Assembly: GCF_030272615.1 (NCBI RefSeq)
Contig: NC_081411.1
Location: 828,434,897 to 828,498,896, forward strand
DNA length: 64,000 nucleotides
Direction of reading: 5' to 3'
Source: Cryptomeria japonica
Taxonomy: Eukaryota; Streptophyta; Pinopsida; Cupressales; Cupressaceae
Shown here: positions 22,405 to 34,440 of the stretch, piece after piece
Position numbering within the stretch: position 1 is the first letter of the stretch
How the letters are laid out: each line of letters begins with the position of its first letter
Position numbers and translations under genes: made by a program
The notes under the pieces: generated by a model
Told to the model about the DNA's origin: nothing
Databases searched by the model: none
What the model saw: the letters and a program-made list of their open reading frames with translations, nothing else

Positions 22405-23230
22405 ATGAGTCCTGGCCTAAATCAAGATCAAGATATCATGGCTCTCCATTCTAATCCCATTTTTTATCAAGATCCCACCTATCAAGATTCTTATGATGAT
22501 ACCCTAATATTTTGGTATTCCATCCATGATGGTCCCCTTTTATCTCAAGAGAAGAGTCCCATTCAACATCCACCTCCTAAGCAGGAGCATGATATCCCTT
22601 CCATCCCCTTCACTAATCTAATTCAAAATAAAGAGAAAAGCACAAACTCAAATGATCCTACTCCAAGTCAAGATCAAGATCAAGGAATCCATTCATCCTC
22701 CAAATCCATCTTAGATCCTTTCATTCTAAATTCACACTCTTCATCCTCCAAATCCATTTTAGGTCCTTTCATTCCAAAGTCAAACTCTTCATCCTCCAAA
22801 TCCATTTTAGGTCCTTTCATTCCAAAGACAAACTCTTCATCCTCCAAATCTATCTTAGGTCCTTTCATTCCACAATCAAACTCTCCATCCCTTCCATCCA
22901 TCTTGGGTTCTTACCTCCCTCCATCCACCAATCCATCACCTCAAATGATCCATAATAAAGATCAACAAAGGCACACATCTTTGAACTTCTTTCAACCATC
23001 TATCTAAACTTCTTTCCAAAACTATTATTTCATCATTTCCTTTATCTATTTTGGGTCCTTATGTCCCAAAATTCAATTTTCCTCCATCTCTTCATCACTT
23101 CTCGAGTTGTGTACCAACACTCATCTTGAATACATTTCCATCTATCCTCGCACAAATCTTCAAACATTCTATCTATTATCCAACACCTCTTTTCTATCCT
23201 TCCATCCCTTTCATTCAATCCTTTGCATAA
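22405..23230 (+). pseudogene. Pro/Ser-rich retroelement ORF with 16-aa repeats
   Basis: ATG at 22405 opens an acidic Gln/Asp/Pro-rich frame (MSPGLNQDQDIMALHS). It then has about five 48-bp tandem units (22692-22931), each coding for a version of SSSSKSILGPFIPK. The frame breaks near 23007 and resumes near 23050 with SILGPYVPKFNFPP. It ends VPTLILNTFPS...YYPTPLFYPSIPFIQSFA and a stop at 23228-23230. The type-2 element has the same C-terminal pattern and ends IQSFA-stop at 58051-58053. Conserved protein pattern and stop in two diverged elements argue it once coded. I know no family for it; a structural or Gag-like role is a guess. Confidence 0.55.
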
Positions 23231-24732
23231 ATTTAAAATCCATGAGATAGGTGTTTGTGTCATTTTATCACATGCTTGTCTGTGCTCGAATCTCATGTTC
23301 AGTCCTTTTCCTATATATCTATTCATGAAACACTTCAGAATTCGAGGTTGTTCATCTTTAACATTTTCTTTTGGTTGGGATACACACTCAATCTAGAAAA
23401 GAACCACTTATCATATCTTGGTCCCGATATCTTTTGATTACTATATCTCATACACTTAATCAATTACTATAAATCATTGTGATCTCTTACTTGAAGACAT
23501 GGCTACTGAAAAATCTAAAATCTTGCTTCAACGCCACTATAATTATCAAACCCACGTAAGTTTCATCACTTACAAGCCAATGTAAGAAAAATAAGAAGAG
23601 AAAAAGGCAATATCAAAAGCTCAAAAGCACGAGCAATAAAAGAAATATCAAGAAAAGAAAAAAATGCAATGAAATGCAATATCAAAATGTTTGGCTATGG
23701 GAACATGCAAATAACTCCATCGGGGTTATGGACGCCTCACTGGAAATGGAGAAATATTTGTGATATTACAACAATAACCTCGTCAGAGCTATGGACGCTT
23801 GCTGACAGCGAGGCTCTATCTAGGATGCTTTTGAAGTCAGGGTAACTCATGTAGCTAGCCAAGCTAGATTCTGAAGATTACAATGATCATATGAGCCAGA
23901 ATGAACCCACTTGCACACACATGGGTAATCAAAGACTAAGTACCTTGATCCAGTTTGGGATTCTTCTTCCCTTTTGGGTCTACTTCCTAGTTGCTAGAAA
24001 TGTTCGGTTGAATTTTTCTGAAGGTTCTCAATGTGGGTTGGGTCTCTATCTTTGAAAAGTTCAAGAATACTTATTCGGGTGGTGTTAGATGTTGTGACAA
24101 TCTTACATATCACCTCTTTGTAAATGGAAACATCTATGCTTGGGGGAAAAGTTCAACCAATCTATTCTTCCTATCCATATCTCCCATTATCCTTCCTTCA
24201 ATATCCATTACCCTATCTAAATTTGTCATTATCTACGATCTTGCTTCACTTTATCCATACCATCTATCCTATCTATTCATTGCTTCCATCATCCCTCACT
24301 ATCTATGATATTATTTCTCCTATCCATATCCTATCTCCATCCATATCCCCTTTTTCATCCTTGATCTAGATCAAAACTAAGGACAAAAACATGATTTCAA
24401 AAAGCTCTTGACTTGTCTCCTCATAAGCTACCTTCATCTTTCTCCTATCCATTTCCACCTCAATGGTTCAGTCATCCATTCCTTATCTTTCTATACATTG
24501 GGGAAACCAAATACATCTTTCTTCTAATCCAAAAATTCTACAAAATCAAAAATGTCTAAAAACAACTAAAAATCGACCAAAAAATAAAATAAAAAATAAA
24601 AATTGAAAATCAAAGCATGAACGCATGGCCCATCCATCAATTCAACAACAGGAAAACTCTCGAAGTCTGCAATCAAACTGATCACATGTCTTGTTAATCA
24701 ATTCATCACTTGAAATCTATCAACATCAACAT
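23231..24732 (+). other. Type-1 element interior, decayed
   Basis: No clear gene. A twice-repeated phrase around GTTATGGACGC / GCTATGGACGC (about 23722 and 23781) and A-rich stretches are seen. Confidence 0.4.
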
Positions 24733-24951
24733 GTCTTATACAAGGATAGGTACACTTGAAACCAGATAGATCAGTCTTATACGAGGTACTCACTCTTTGA
24801 AACCAAAAATTCCTATCAATCATCAAGTCTTGTTAATCAATCCATCTATCAACATCAACATAAATTCATCAACATTTTTTATACAGGGATAGGTACAGTC
24901 GAAACCAGACAGATTGGTCTTATACGGGGTACTCACTCTTTGAAACCAGAC
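24733..24951 (+). repeat. Four hairpin-like GTCTTATAC...CCAGAC motifs
   Basis: Two pairs of motifs (24733, 24774 and about 24874, 24917) have GTCTTATAC at the start and GAAACCAGA(C) at the end, within a roughly 145-bp tandem duplication. GTCT and AGAC ends can pair. The same motif recurs at 26273-26589 and, in the type-2 element, at 59056-59135. Confidence 0.6.
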
Positions 24952-26272
24952 ATTCTTATCAATCATCGAACAAATTAAAACAATGACATAGATCAGTATG
25001 ACTGATGGATTTGGTTCTAGTTAGCCTTATCTTTATCAATTGATGGTAGTACATGTTTCATCTTTCAAAATCAACAAAATTCAAAAGTACAGTAAAAACA
25101 AAGGGTGAAAACTTGGCAAAAAGCACCACTTGAGAGAAAACAACTCTTCTATCTATTAATACTTGCATCCTATCTTTGATCCATTTGATCTAAACCAATA
25201 GCCATCGCAGAACGCTTATACACGCAGTATCAATCTTGGACATACTTAGCATAGTCATTGTCCTTTATTATCTGATCAGTTATCCGCATCATATCCCACC
25301 ATGGCTTGGTGATCAATTGTACATATCCATATCGAGTATAATCTATAGTGGGGGCAGGTTTTGTGACCTCGCTAGGGGCATTTCATCTTTGGGTTTCAAC
25401 ATTGGAACAAACACATAGCAAGACAATAAGGATCAGAACAACCAACAAATGACAACAACAGTGCAAGAAGACTAGATAACATGGAATTAAATTGACTGGA
25501 ATTGAACAAAAAGATATATTTGCAAGATGTTTTACTTGACAAGAATACATTTCCAATAGCATGCATGCTTACTTATGGTGGTTAATTTTTGCTTATCATA
25601 TCTCCTGAGCACCTCCGGGATGTCTTACGACTAGAGAAGCTAGGAAGGAATGTGATGTTTTATTTGTTTGCTATCTGTGAGTGAAGCCTTTTACTATGCA
25701 AATTTTTCCTACGAAGCAATTAGGTGGCATATCGCTAAGGACATTTTGGATTTGTATGGGACAAAGGTTAAATCTTGTCTGTTAATGCAATCAACACTCA
25801 GGTCATCTTGGTTCAATTATACCTTGACGCTTGTGTCATCTTGCAATATCAAAACTCCTGTAAGTTATACTCAGGTCGTTATGGTTCAATTATACCATGA
25901 TGCTTGTATCAACTTTCAACAAATCAAGGCCCGATGATGAAAACAAAGGAAGCACTGGCACTTTGATCACAACAGATGGCAACATTGAGAACGAATGCAT
26001 ATTAAGCTTTACATTAGCTGCACATCATTAGAATCTTAATCTTGCATTAGGTTGCATACCATTTTAGTCTTGCATTAGTATCACTTCATTATCATTATCA
26101 TCGTCATGTCATTCTAATATCTCACATCATACATCTCATTTTCAAGATGCATCTCATCATCATCATCTATTCACATTCATAATTGCATCCATCACATGCA
26201 GATCTATCACATCATCATGGAATCTTTCTTCACTTTCATATCTTCATCATTCTTCCAACTATCATCTATCAT
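24952..26272 (+). other. Type-1 element interior, no gene seen
   Basis: A tract near 25090 (GGGTGAAAACTTGGCAAAAAG) resembles 58316 in the type-2 element and the GTGAAAACC phrases found downstream of pol in Tat-type gypsy elements. A short partial duplication, GGTTCAATTATACC, occurs at about 25808 and 25882. Nothing coding is recognised. Confidence 0.4.
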
Positions 26273-26589
26273 GGCTTATACAGGATGTATCTTTCCTAAA
26301 ACCAGATGTTTTGATCATGTCTTATACAGGATGTATCGTTCTTAAAACCAGACACTTTGATCATCTTTGTCTTATACAGGAGGTGTCATCCCTGAAACCG
26401 GACTTGATCTCAATCTTATCAATTCTATCAATCCATTGCATCTGATTCATTCTATCATGTCTTATATAGGATGTATCTTTCCTAAAACCAGACATTTTAA
26501 TCATGTCTTATACAAGATATATCGGTCCTGAAACTAGATGCTTTGATCATCTTTATCTTATACAGGAGGTGTCATTCCTGAAACCAGAC
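26273..26589 (+). repeat. Six 35-nt hairpin-like motifs
   Basis: 35-nt units start at 26273, 26319, 26369, 26459, 26505 and 26555. The consensus is GTCTTATACAGG(A/T)(T/G)GT then about 6 nt then CCT(A/G)AAACCAGAC. Ends GTCT/AGAC and inner AGG/CCT can pair; one copy ends GGAC, which still pairs through G-U. A three-unit group (26273-26403) repeats as a second three-unit group (26459-26589), so the block was duplicated at about 186 bp. Confidence 0.7.
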
Positions 26590-27030
26590 TTGATCTCAAT
26601 CTTATCAATTCTTATCAATCTTATCAATCATATTGTTATCCCCATCCATGAGCATATCATATCAACAACATGTAGAATGCTAGATCGCATTATCCACAAC
26701 ACAAAAAACCACAAAACATGTTAGAAATATCAGCATTCATCAAATCTAACCATCATCTGCATATAACCTTCTAAACATATAGTATCATTACAAACATCAT
26801 ATAAGCATGTAAATCATAAAAAAATTAAAAAACACACACATCACATCATCTGCAAAAGTCATATAGATTAAAAGCATATCATATAGCTCATCAAAATCAA
26901 AATCACTATATCCATATCATATCATCATGCACATGTGTGACCACATGTCAATCCAAAGGAAAATTAATGATACAAGTTATAACCAATCGTTAGTCAGAAC
27001 AAATAAATGTCCAAAATCCCTAGATATCAA

Positions 27031-27330
27031 GTTCCATATCGAAATCAATCAATCCAAGTTCCATATCGAAATCAATCAATCCAAGTTCCATATCGAAATC
27101 AATCAATCCAAGTTCCATATCGAAAATCAATCAATCCAAGCTCCATATCGAAATCAATCAATCCAAGTTCCATATCGAAAATCAATCAATCAGGACCCAT
27201 ATCGAATCAGGACCCATATCGAATCAAGACCCATATCGAATCATAACCCATATCGAATCAAGACCCATATCGAATCAGGACCCATATTGAATCAAGACCC
27301 ATATCGAATCAAGACCCATATCAACCTTTG
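27031..27330 (+). repeat. 27-bp then 17-bp tandem array
   Basis: About six units of GTTCCATATCGAAATCAATC plus AATCCAA (27-28 bp) run from 27031 to 27192. About eight 17-bp units of GGACCCATATCGAATCA follow to about 27326. Both share a CCATATCGAA core. Open frames across it reflect the 27-bp period and are not treated as a gene. Confidence 0.9.
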
Positions 27331-27748
27331 GAACATATCTACAATCGGGATTCATACCAACATGACCTCGGTGGACGTGTCGAGCATGTACACACTATGC
27401 CCACATTAGTCTTCCTCATTTCTTCAATATTCTTTTTAATAAAATTTATCGACAGATAAATATCAAAAATTTAACAATTCAAATCATCCAACTTTCAAAA
27501 ATTGTACTACATCGCAACACTACCCTGAAAATCATAATTTTCTCAATTTATCTCCTGAGGGGGGCATATCAACATCAATTTCATATCAGTCTCATATCGA
27601 CACCAACTTCATACCAACTTTTCATATCATGTCAATTCTTCATATTTGGGGCTTCATATCGACAATTCTGGCAACAACATTATATCAAAAAATCTTGATG
27701 ACAAATTAAACATTTTCTTTGAATCAACATGTGGTCACACGTTAACTC
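27331..27748 (+). other. Type-1 element 3' interior, no gene seen
   Basis: AT-rich sequence with several CATATCGACA / CATATCA phrases continuing the array theme, ending at the polypurine tract. Confidence 0.4.
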
Positions 27749-27762
27749 AAAGAGGGGCAAAA
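27749..27762 (+). other. Polypurine tract of type-1 element
   Basis: AAAGAGGGGCAAAA sits directly before TGTAGACACC of the 3' LTR. The type-2 element has AAAGAGGGGAAAAA in the same place (59980-59993). Confidence 0.9.
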
Positions 27763-29373
27763 TGTAGACACCCAAAATTGGCACAACTAATTAAATTAAT
27801 TTTATTCATTTATTCATCATTAATTCTTCCTATTAATTAAATTAAGATTTAACTAATATCCCTATTCTTGTAATTGCCTATTAATTAAATTAAGATTTAA
27901 TTAATATACCCTTCTTCTATCTAAGCCATTTAATTAAATACAACCCCCCTTCTAGTCATTTTAATTAAATTCACATTTAATTAAAAATATCAATTTATTC
28001 CCTTTCCCATTTTAATTAAATCTACATTTAATTAAAATCTCCTTTGCATCTAAATAAATTAAAATCCTACAAATGCAAGTTGCATCCTCTTTTGGCTAAA
28101 TTAAATCTTTTTAATTTACTAAAATTCCTATTTTCCCTCACCCACTTGCCAAATCCTACATTTCCCACTTGCCCTCCTAATTTCTTCTAGAATCCCTCTA
28201 ATCCTCCATTAATTAACTTAATTTTCCTCATCATGTCCAATCCCTAAATTTGGGGAGTCACTTCCCCAAATTTGGAGAAAGTCTTCAAAATGCATTTAAG
28301 ACCTTCTCCTTTCAACAAGGCAACTTGTTGAATACCCCCAAATTTGTAAGGCTCTTACAAATTTGCCCCCCAAACCACTAGTGGTTTTCCTCTTGGAGCA
28401 AGTTAGCCTCCAAATTCTTCAAAAGGAATTTAATGTCTCTTACAAGCCCACACCCCTAACCCATGATGGTTGTCCACTTGACCATCCTTTATCCTTGCAC
28501 AAGAGTTTACCTCTTGGACAATAGCCTACTTCCTTGGATAAAAGCATTATCCAATGATGTCACCCCTTGAAGCATTCCCTAATGCTCAATTAGTATCTAA
28601 TTCTTGCTAAGCATCTCTCAAGCCCTCTCAAGATGACATTTGTCAACTTGGGATTGGATTGAATTCCTCACAAGGATTGATAACTTTCAATCCTAGCCCT
28701 TGTTGAGATTGCTCAATCTCAACCATCCAATTCTCTATTTTCCCTATAAATAGAGCCCATTTCCTCATTCTCAGGATCCAAGTTTTTATGAATCCAAGTT
28801 TTTTATCCATTCACTTCTATTGCATCCAATCTATAATCTAATTGTGTTGTGCAGGTTATCAAGGAGCTCAATCCCCATCACCAAGCATTTAGGCCATTTT
28901 AATTGCATTATAGCTTAGTTTGTTTATACATGTTAGAATATCTTGCTAGCTTAGTCCATATCATTTATATAGCATTCTCATATCTCATCCTCATATTAGC
29001 TTAATTAGTTAATTTAATCTTTCAATTTGGAACTCATTTCATAGCTTCATCTTACATCTTGTATCTTTATCCATCATCTCATCTTAGCTAGGATCTTAGT
29101 TGTAGTCGTTTTGATCCTAGAATCGTCATTCATAACTCGTTCTCTAGGTTGTCATCTTGAAGATCAAGTGCTCTTCCATGTGAGGGCCACCTTGAATCTT
29201 GGAGATATTTAGAGATAGAGGAGCATGGGCTTAGCAATCTTGAGATTTCTTGGACTAACAACTAGATTAGTTTGCATTTTCAATCTCTTGATTTCACTAA
29301 CATAATGACTCATGTGTGTGTGTGATTTTTGTTTTCTTGCAGGTGCAGGCATCCCCCATATTTTAACAACACA
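27763..29373 (+). repeat. 3' LTR of type-1 element
   Basis: It pairs with 18639-20285. The TATA box is well kept (TATAAATAG, 28745-28753). It ends ACACA before the GAGTC target copy. Confidence 0.92.
28745..28753 (+). promoter_or_regulatory. TATA box of type-1 3' LTR
   Basis: TATAAATAG is preceded by CCC and followed by AGCCCATTTCC. The 5' LTR counterpart at 19668 has lost the core. Confidence 0.5.
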
Positions 29374-29750
29374 GAGTCAAATCTTGGCGATAGCTATCTA
29401 AGTATCTTCTTTACAATTACTGGTACTTTTAGCTCTTCATGAAGTCCTCTAATAGAATAAACTATCTCATCAACCTAGATAAAAAATGCAACTAATATGT
29501 TCATCGTCCTTCATCTTTAGACTTCCAAACTAAGCTCTACAAGTTTGATTTTTTTCTTCCATGACCTTCTCATCTCCTTCATTTATAGTATACCATTTCA
29601 TATCCATCCAACATAGATTACCAAACCTCAAATCATAAAGCCATCAAATAGGATTCCATTCTTCCACTCTAAAAAACATAACTAGATCCATCAAACAGTG
29701 GAGTAGGTTAGCGGATAAACCTTGTTGAGAAATTGAGTATGCCATCTCTA
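29374..29750 (-). pseudogene. Old Ty1/copia gag, 5' piece
   Basis: The minus strand shows the N-terminal copia Gag pattern SSYVF.SGRMESYLMAL.FEVW (about 29700-29630; F.G.NY..W..RM..YL.AL...vW). After a decayed stretch it reads VDEIVYSIRGLHEELKVPVI, then KILR.LSPRFD at the insertion boundary. It runs on in frame into 18638-18449. Stops and frame changes are frequent. Confidence 0.75.
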
Positions 29751-31256
29751 ATCTACCTCAAGCTATTAAGCTTTATCCAAGGAAATTTCACTCTAACACA
29801 AGTTAAAGGGCACACAATATACTAAGAAGTGGGGTGTGAATCAATATATCCATTTTCCACTCAAATTAATCATTAATTGACATTACTAACTTCTCCAAAA
29901 AATGATTAATAATCACCAACTACTTAACTCAAATTCTTTAATGATGCAACAATTAAACAACATAAACCGACACACATTCACATGATGAACACTAGATATA
30001 CGTAGAAACCGAATATGGTAAAAACCACAATGGGAGTAGCTTCTCAGATCTATCCTCACAAAATAACAAATTACTTACAATAATATAGTAGGCACCAACC
30101 TACTGGGGACACCAATCCCTAATGTACTTGTGAGCACCAACCCACTGGAGACATCAATCTCATACACCCATATATGAGCATCAACTCAATAAATAGGACT
30201 TCATTATGAAGAATATGAATGATATGAATTAATGACCTTCAAATTAAACATACAACTTGCATATGCTTTGATCAACTTTCAAACAATCTCCTACATAACA
30301 TATGATATTTTAATAATGGCATACATAAAGTAAGATACTACACTTAGCATCATTCTCTAATTCACATGATATGAACTTGTAACCTCAGAAGTACACATAG
30401 AAATGAATGTAAGAAACTTACATATATGTGTTACAATTACAATTACAATCATAAGTAAACCCAATGCATAATTAATCATTTTCAAGTCAACCACAAAAAA
30501 AAAAATTCACCAAACATGTAATAGGCCAGGTCCAATCAACCCACATGCTACTCAAAACAATTGAAAATTCCACATGCTTCACAAGGTAGCTTAATCTAGT
30601 TCAAAAGGTTGTCCACATGCAATCTCTAGTGGACACACACACTACAAATCATGTGCAAGTCGGCCTAATCAAATGTGTAATAGTTCCAGCCTAAAAATAT
30701 CATATACAATACCATACAAGGGAACACATCATGAAAATCCTATTAATGATATATCATCCCAAGAGACATCCAACCTTAATCTACAATAGTGCATGCATCA
30801 AACCTTTATTGCATCACTTCGAAACATGAACCAAGTTGGCCAATAAAATAGTAGCATCATTAATAAGACAAATACTATGCTCCACTACACCACATATCCA
30901 AAACTTTGGATACTAATAAAACATGTGTAGAAATACTCTATTTTCAAACCATGGGACATAACTCCTAAGCATGCGTAAATGTAGGTCACAACAAGTTACC
31001 AAACTAAGTTCACTATCTAGGTAACCTACCTCATTCACTCTAGATAAGACTTCCAAAATAATTCCATCTAGATGGATTGATGCACCATGATATTGCAAAC
31101 ATATCCCAATTTATTCTACAATCATATCAATCAATAGTATTACTACATCTCAAAATTCTTTGACATGACAACACAGTTTTAATTTTATTCGACCTTCTAG
31201 GTGCCATACAAGTAAGTCGCATGTCTGGTATTCAACTTAACAACATATGTCCAACA
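29751..31256 (-). mobile_element. Leader and probable LTR of the old copia
   Basis: This lies upstream (minus strand) of the gag start. On the minus strand a possible LTR start is TGTTGGACATATGTTG at 31256. Phrases such as GGTAAAAACCACAATGGGAG (30013-30032) and repeated ACCAACC.ACTGGGGACACCAAT units (about 30095-30160) are of the kind seen in plant copia LTRs. No clear primer site or LTR end could be fixed. Confidence 0.35.
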
Positions 31257-31289
31257 ATCTCTCTTAGTGAAAATATCCTTTTGACATTT

Positions 31290-32462
31290 GTAATGGGTGA
31301 AAAATTAGGGATTCCACCATGAGAGGGATGGAAACCACTAATTTGCCATTACATTAAAAAGAGGGGTGAATCCAAAAGATTCAGTCACAAATCAGTAATG
31401 ATGAGGACTGAAATACTAATTGGATTCAAGGGAATGATGTTGATTAGCACTGTTTTGTGAATTGAAATGCTAAAATTAGGGAAAAGTGTTGAAAATGAAG
31501 GTAAAGATGTGAAAATAGTTAGCTACAATCATCAAATTGAGGCATGCACTTGGACTTGAGCAATATATGTAGATTCGGATCAGATCCTTGAAAAAGGTCC
31601 AAAAATTTCGAGACCAGAGTGCCCATCTCTTTGGTCCTCCTAACTTTTCGCACAATAAAGAGGGTTGATTCATCTCTTTAAATAATGCCTATTTTGAAGA
31701 TTGCATCTCCGTACTTGTTTCCTATACACAAAAAGAAAGGGAAATAGGTTGGGAATAGGGGCTTGCCTAAGTCAAACCTCAGTTTTGGAATTAACCATGA
31801 AATAGAGATAAAAGATAATTGAATTGTTGTAAATGAAGATTCTCCTTTTGAGGGAGATGTTTAATAATGACTGAAAAATAAATGATATACCTCTATGTGA
31901 AGTTTTGTTTGTCTCCACAATGGATTAGGGTTTCATGAAGTCTCTGCTAAAGTATGATGTAAATCTCCACTTCAATGCTTGAATCTTGACTTTGCTGCTA
32001 CTCCAAGACTTGAAGGAAGACTAATTGCAACTCAGTTGCTCTTGAATGCTTGATTGCTTGATGTCAAATTCAATTTCATGTGTGTGTATTTCCAAATGAG
32101 AGGGGAAATATTCCTTTTATACATGCCCATCAAAAAACTTGCTAATTTCTTGACATGAGCTGACATGGAGCTAGAAATCCCAATCAAATTTGAAATAGGG
32201 AAGAGGGTTTGAAAGGGGCCCAAAATAGGGAGGACAAGCGCATGATGCCTTAGTCCTAATTAGGACCAGAGTGTGGCACTTTAGTCTTACCCCATTTTGG
32301 GGTGAGGACAAGGTGCCTAGCTTATGCAAAAGGTAAAAAATAATGTCATTCTTAATAAATATGAGTAGAACCAGGTCTCAATCAAGCCTAGGGGTGCAAA
32401 CGCTAAGGTAGGGACCCAATGCAGTCAAAATTGTACAAGGGTGCAATTTTAAGACGCTACAA
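31290..32462 (-). mobile_element. Minus-strand LTR, probably solo or truncated
   Basis: Read on the minus strand it begins TGTAGCGTCTTAAAATTGCA at 32462. A TATAAAAGG box follows about 340 bp in (complement of 32113-32121). Further in are the GAGGACAAGGTGCC / TAGTCC phrases found in other LTR relics here. No matching second copy is in the window. The left boundary is uncertain. Confidence 0.5.
32113..32121 (-). promoter_or_regulatory. TATA box in minus-strand LTR
   Basis: The minus strand reads TATAAAAGG, about 340 bp inside the TGTAGCGTC start at 32462. Confidence 0.45.
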
Positions 32463-33097
32463 CATCAATGACAATATCTGTCTAGCATATATTGGGTGGC
32501 TTTTGGAGTGTCAGTTTTTTCTCCCAAAAAGGTTTTCCCCACATAAATCTTTTTGTTGTGTTATGCATGATATTTAAGTTTATTCTTATTAAATTATTGT
32601 AATTTTTGCAAAGATCTAATTTTTTTTGCATAACTCTTGTCTCAAGGTTAGTGAACGAATTTTTTTTGCTACCTTAACTTCCTTTCACAACCTTCATGGA
32701 CTCTCATGAGAGTCAACAATCCCTTCAACAATAGTGGGGTTGTCACCTTGTTTATCTTGTCATTACTATTGCATTAGCCATAGGTTATAGAGTGTTATCA
32801 TTCATTGAGGTTAATACATTGTATTTCATAAGGATTAGTTTTATTTCAATTAGGAAGGCTAATGTTGAAACCTAGACCATCAAATTCACTAAAAGTAATC
32901 CAAGTAAGGAGAGAATGCTCATACAAAATGAACGCCAAGGTTATTAACATATAAATGAAACTCAAGAAATAATAAGAACTTTTAAATTTAATTAGAGTAG
33001 TCCAAATAAGGAGTCATACAAAATGAAGCATCAAGATTATTAACATACAAATAACACTCAAACAACAATATGACTTATCAATTGTCATTTGGGGTGT
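32463..33097. other. AT-rich spacer, nothing recognised
   Basis: No gene. A phrase with AAGGAG...CATACAAAATGAA and TATTAACATA is repeated at about 32905-32955 and 33005-33055 (roughly 100-bp spacing). The last bases, CATTTGGGGTGT, could be a decayed polypurine tract for the LTR at 33098. Confidence 0.35.
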
Positions 33098-34440
33098 TGT
33101 AGTGTCATAAATTTTACATCTTCATTAGTGTGTCCAATTTCACACTCTTAGCTCAAATTTTAGTATTTCCCTTTTCTCTATGCATTATATGACCTTTATC
33201 ATAATTAATTAATATTTAATTCAATATGGTGGTTTTTATTCCACTTTATTACACCATCACACTATTATTTGGCCCCTTGACTCTAGGTGTGCCCTTTATC
33301 CCTTTTTATCCCAATTTATCGTAATCCTACACCAATTTCAACTTTCAAACCGTATTTCACATACCTATGCATTATGGTTTGAGCCACAAAACTAGAATCA
33401 GAATTAGAACTTCGTTATATTGCATTCCTTGAAAGTCAAAAAAGTTTTGTTGGGACCAGGGTGACCTACCACTCTAGTCCCACACTTTTTTCCCTAAATT
33501 TCAGGAGGATAAATTGGTAGTCTTACCTAATTCAAATTCTTCTCTGTATGAAAATATATCAAGTCTGTGTCAGCCTACAGGTTATTTCAATTATGAAATC
33601 CCTATATAAGGCATCCTTCTCAATTCATTTTCATAATCTAGGATCATCTTATCTTATGCTAACATTATCATCCAATTCAAGAGTAATTTTTCTTCCTCAA
33701 GAGTAGATAGATGATTCAAGGAGCAAAAAACTACATCAAGGCATCTTCCATATTATTTCCAATTATGATTTCATGATGGATTTTATGTGATTTATCATGT
33801 TATTGGATCAACACATGGAGAACTTATCCTAAGAACATTGCATCACCTATTGAAGGTATAATCATCTACATTCAGGCATTTCAATTTTAGATCTATCTTG
33901 CCCTCAAAAGAAAATCTTTCCAATTTAATTCATGTTCAATTTTTATTTCAATCAGGGTTAATTCCAGACTTGGGGTTTGACCTAAGGCAAACCCCTATCC
34001 ACAACCCCTTTTCTTTCGTCTTGTGTGCAGCTATAGGTACCCAATGGAGCCAAAAGACCTTAAACAACATCAAGAGCTCAGTACAGACCCAATCCCAAAA
34101 TTTGGACCTAGTTTTCAAGGACCAAGGTGTTGAAGCATCCTTGTCCTAGGACCAAGGCACTAGGGCACCTTGGTCCTCAAAAATTTTCAGTAGTTTTCAA
34201 GGGTGGATTCCAGACATCTTCAGCTTCTAGATCTTTCAACAAAACCTCAACCTCGGAAGACCAAGGCATTTTGGCCCCCTGGCCCTACCATATCAGCATC
34301 AAATTTTAGTCATGGTTGCACAGTCAAATTATCCTCCTATTTATGTGTCTATTCTTCTAGTTCTATAGTTGGTCTATCTATTACAGTAGCTTTAACATTC
34401 ATTTTCCTCCATACCTTAGCCATAGTTTTGCATTACTTTA
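33098..34440 (+). mobile_element. Degenerate LTR, sister of 5611-6950
   Basis: It starts TGTAGTGTCATAAATTTTAC and shares with 5611 the downstream core around GTGTCCAATTTCACACT and the GGCCCCTT...TAGGTGTGCCCTTT segment. TATATAAG is at 33604-33611. At about 33955-34030 an AGGCAAACCCCTATCC...GTGTGCAG phrase parallels 6570-6620. AAGGACCAAGGTG-type repeats fill 34120-34280. The right end is approximate. Confidence 0.45.

Larger units (their letters stand above)
18639..29373 (+). mobile_element. LTR retrotransposon without pol, 10.7 kb (TGTAGACA type 1)
   Basis: LTRs of 1647 and 1611 bp start TGTAGACACC and end ACACA. A primer-site-like TGGCACCCACC lies just inside the 5' LTR and AAAGAGGGGCAAAA precedes the 3' LTR. 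The 7.5-kb interior shows no RT, integrase, protease or CCHC knuckle on either strand. It has palindromic leader repeats, one Pro/Ser-rich reading frame (22405-23230), repeated 35-nt hairpin-like motifs and a short tandem array. The PPT and LTR style fit Ty3/gypsy. Lack of pol makes it a large non-autonomous derivative, or an element whose pol decayed beyond sight. A related element is at 51759-61189. Confidence 0.85.

Noticed and set aside
27031-27330. CRISPR-like array
   Set aside because: Units are head-to-tail without variable spacers, in a plant retroelement.
27007-27409. Frames coding for repeated FHIEINQSK or YRNQSIQVP units
   Set aside because: Produced by a 27-bp tandem array that is open in more than one frame; no sign of coding selection.
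30000-30180. tRNA or rRNA gene
   Set aside because: Repeated ACCAACCCACTGG phrases looked structured but give no cloverleaf and fit copia LTR-type sequence better.
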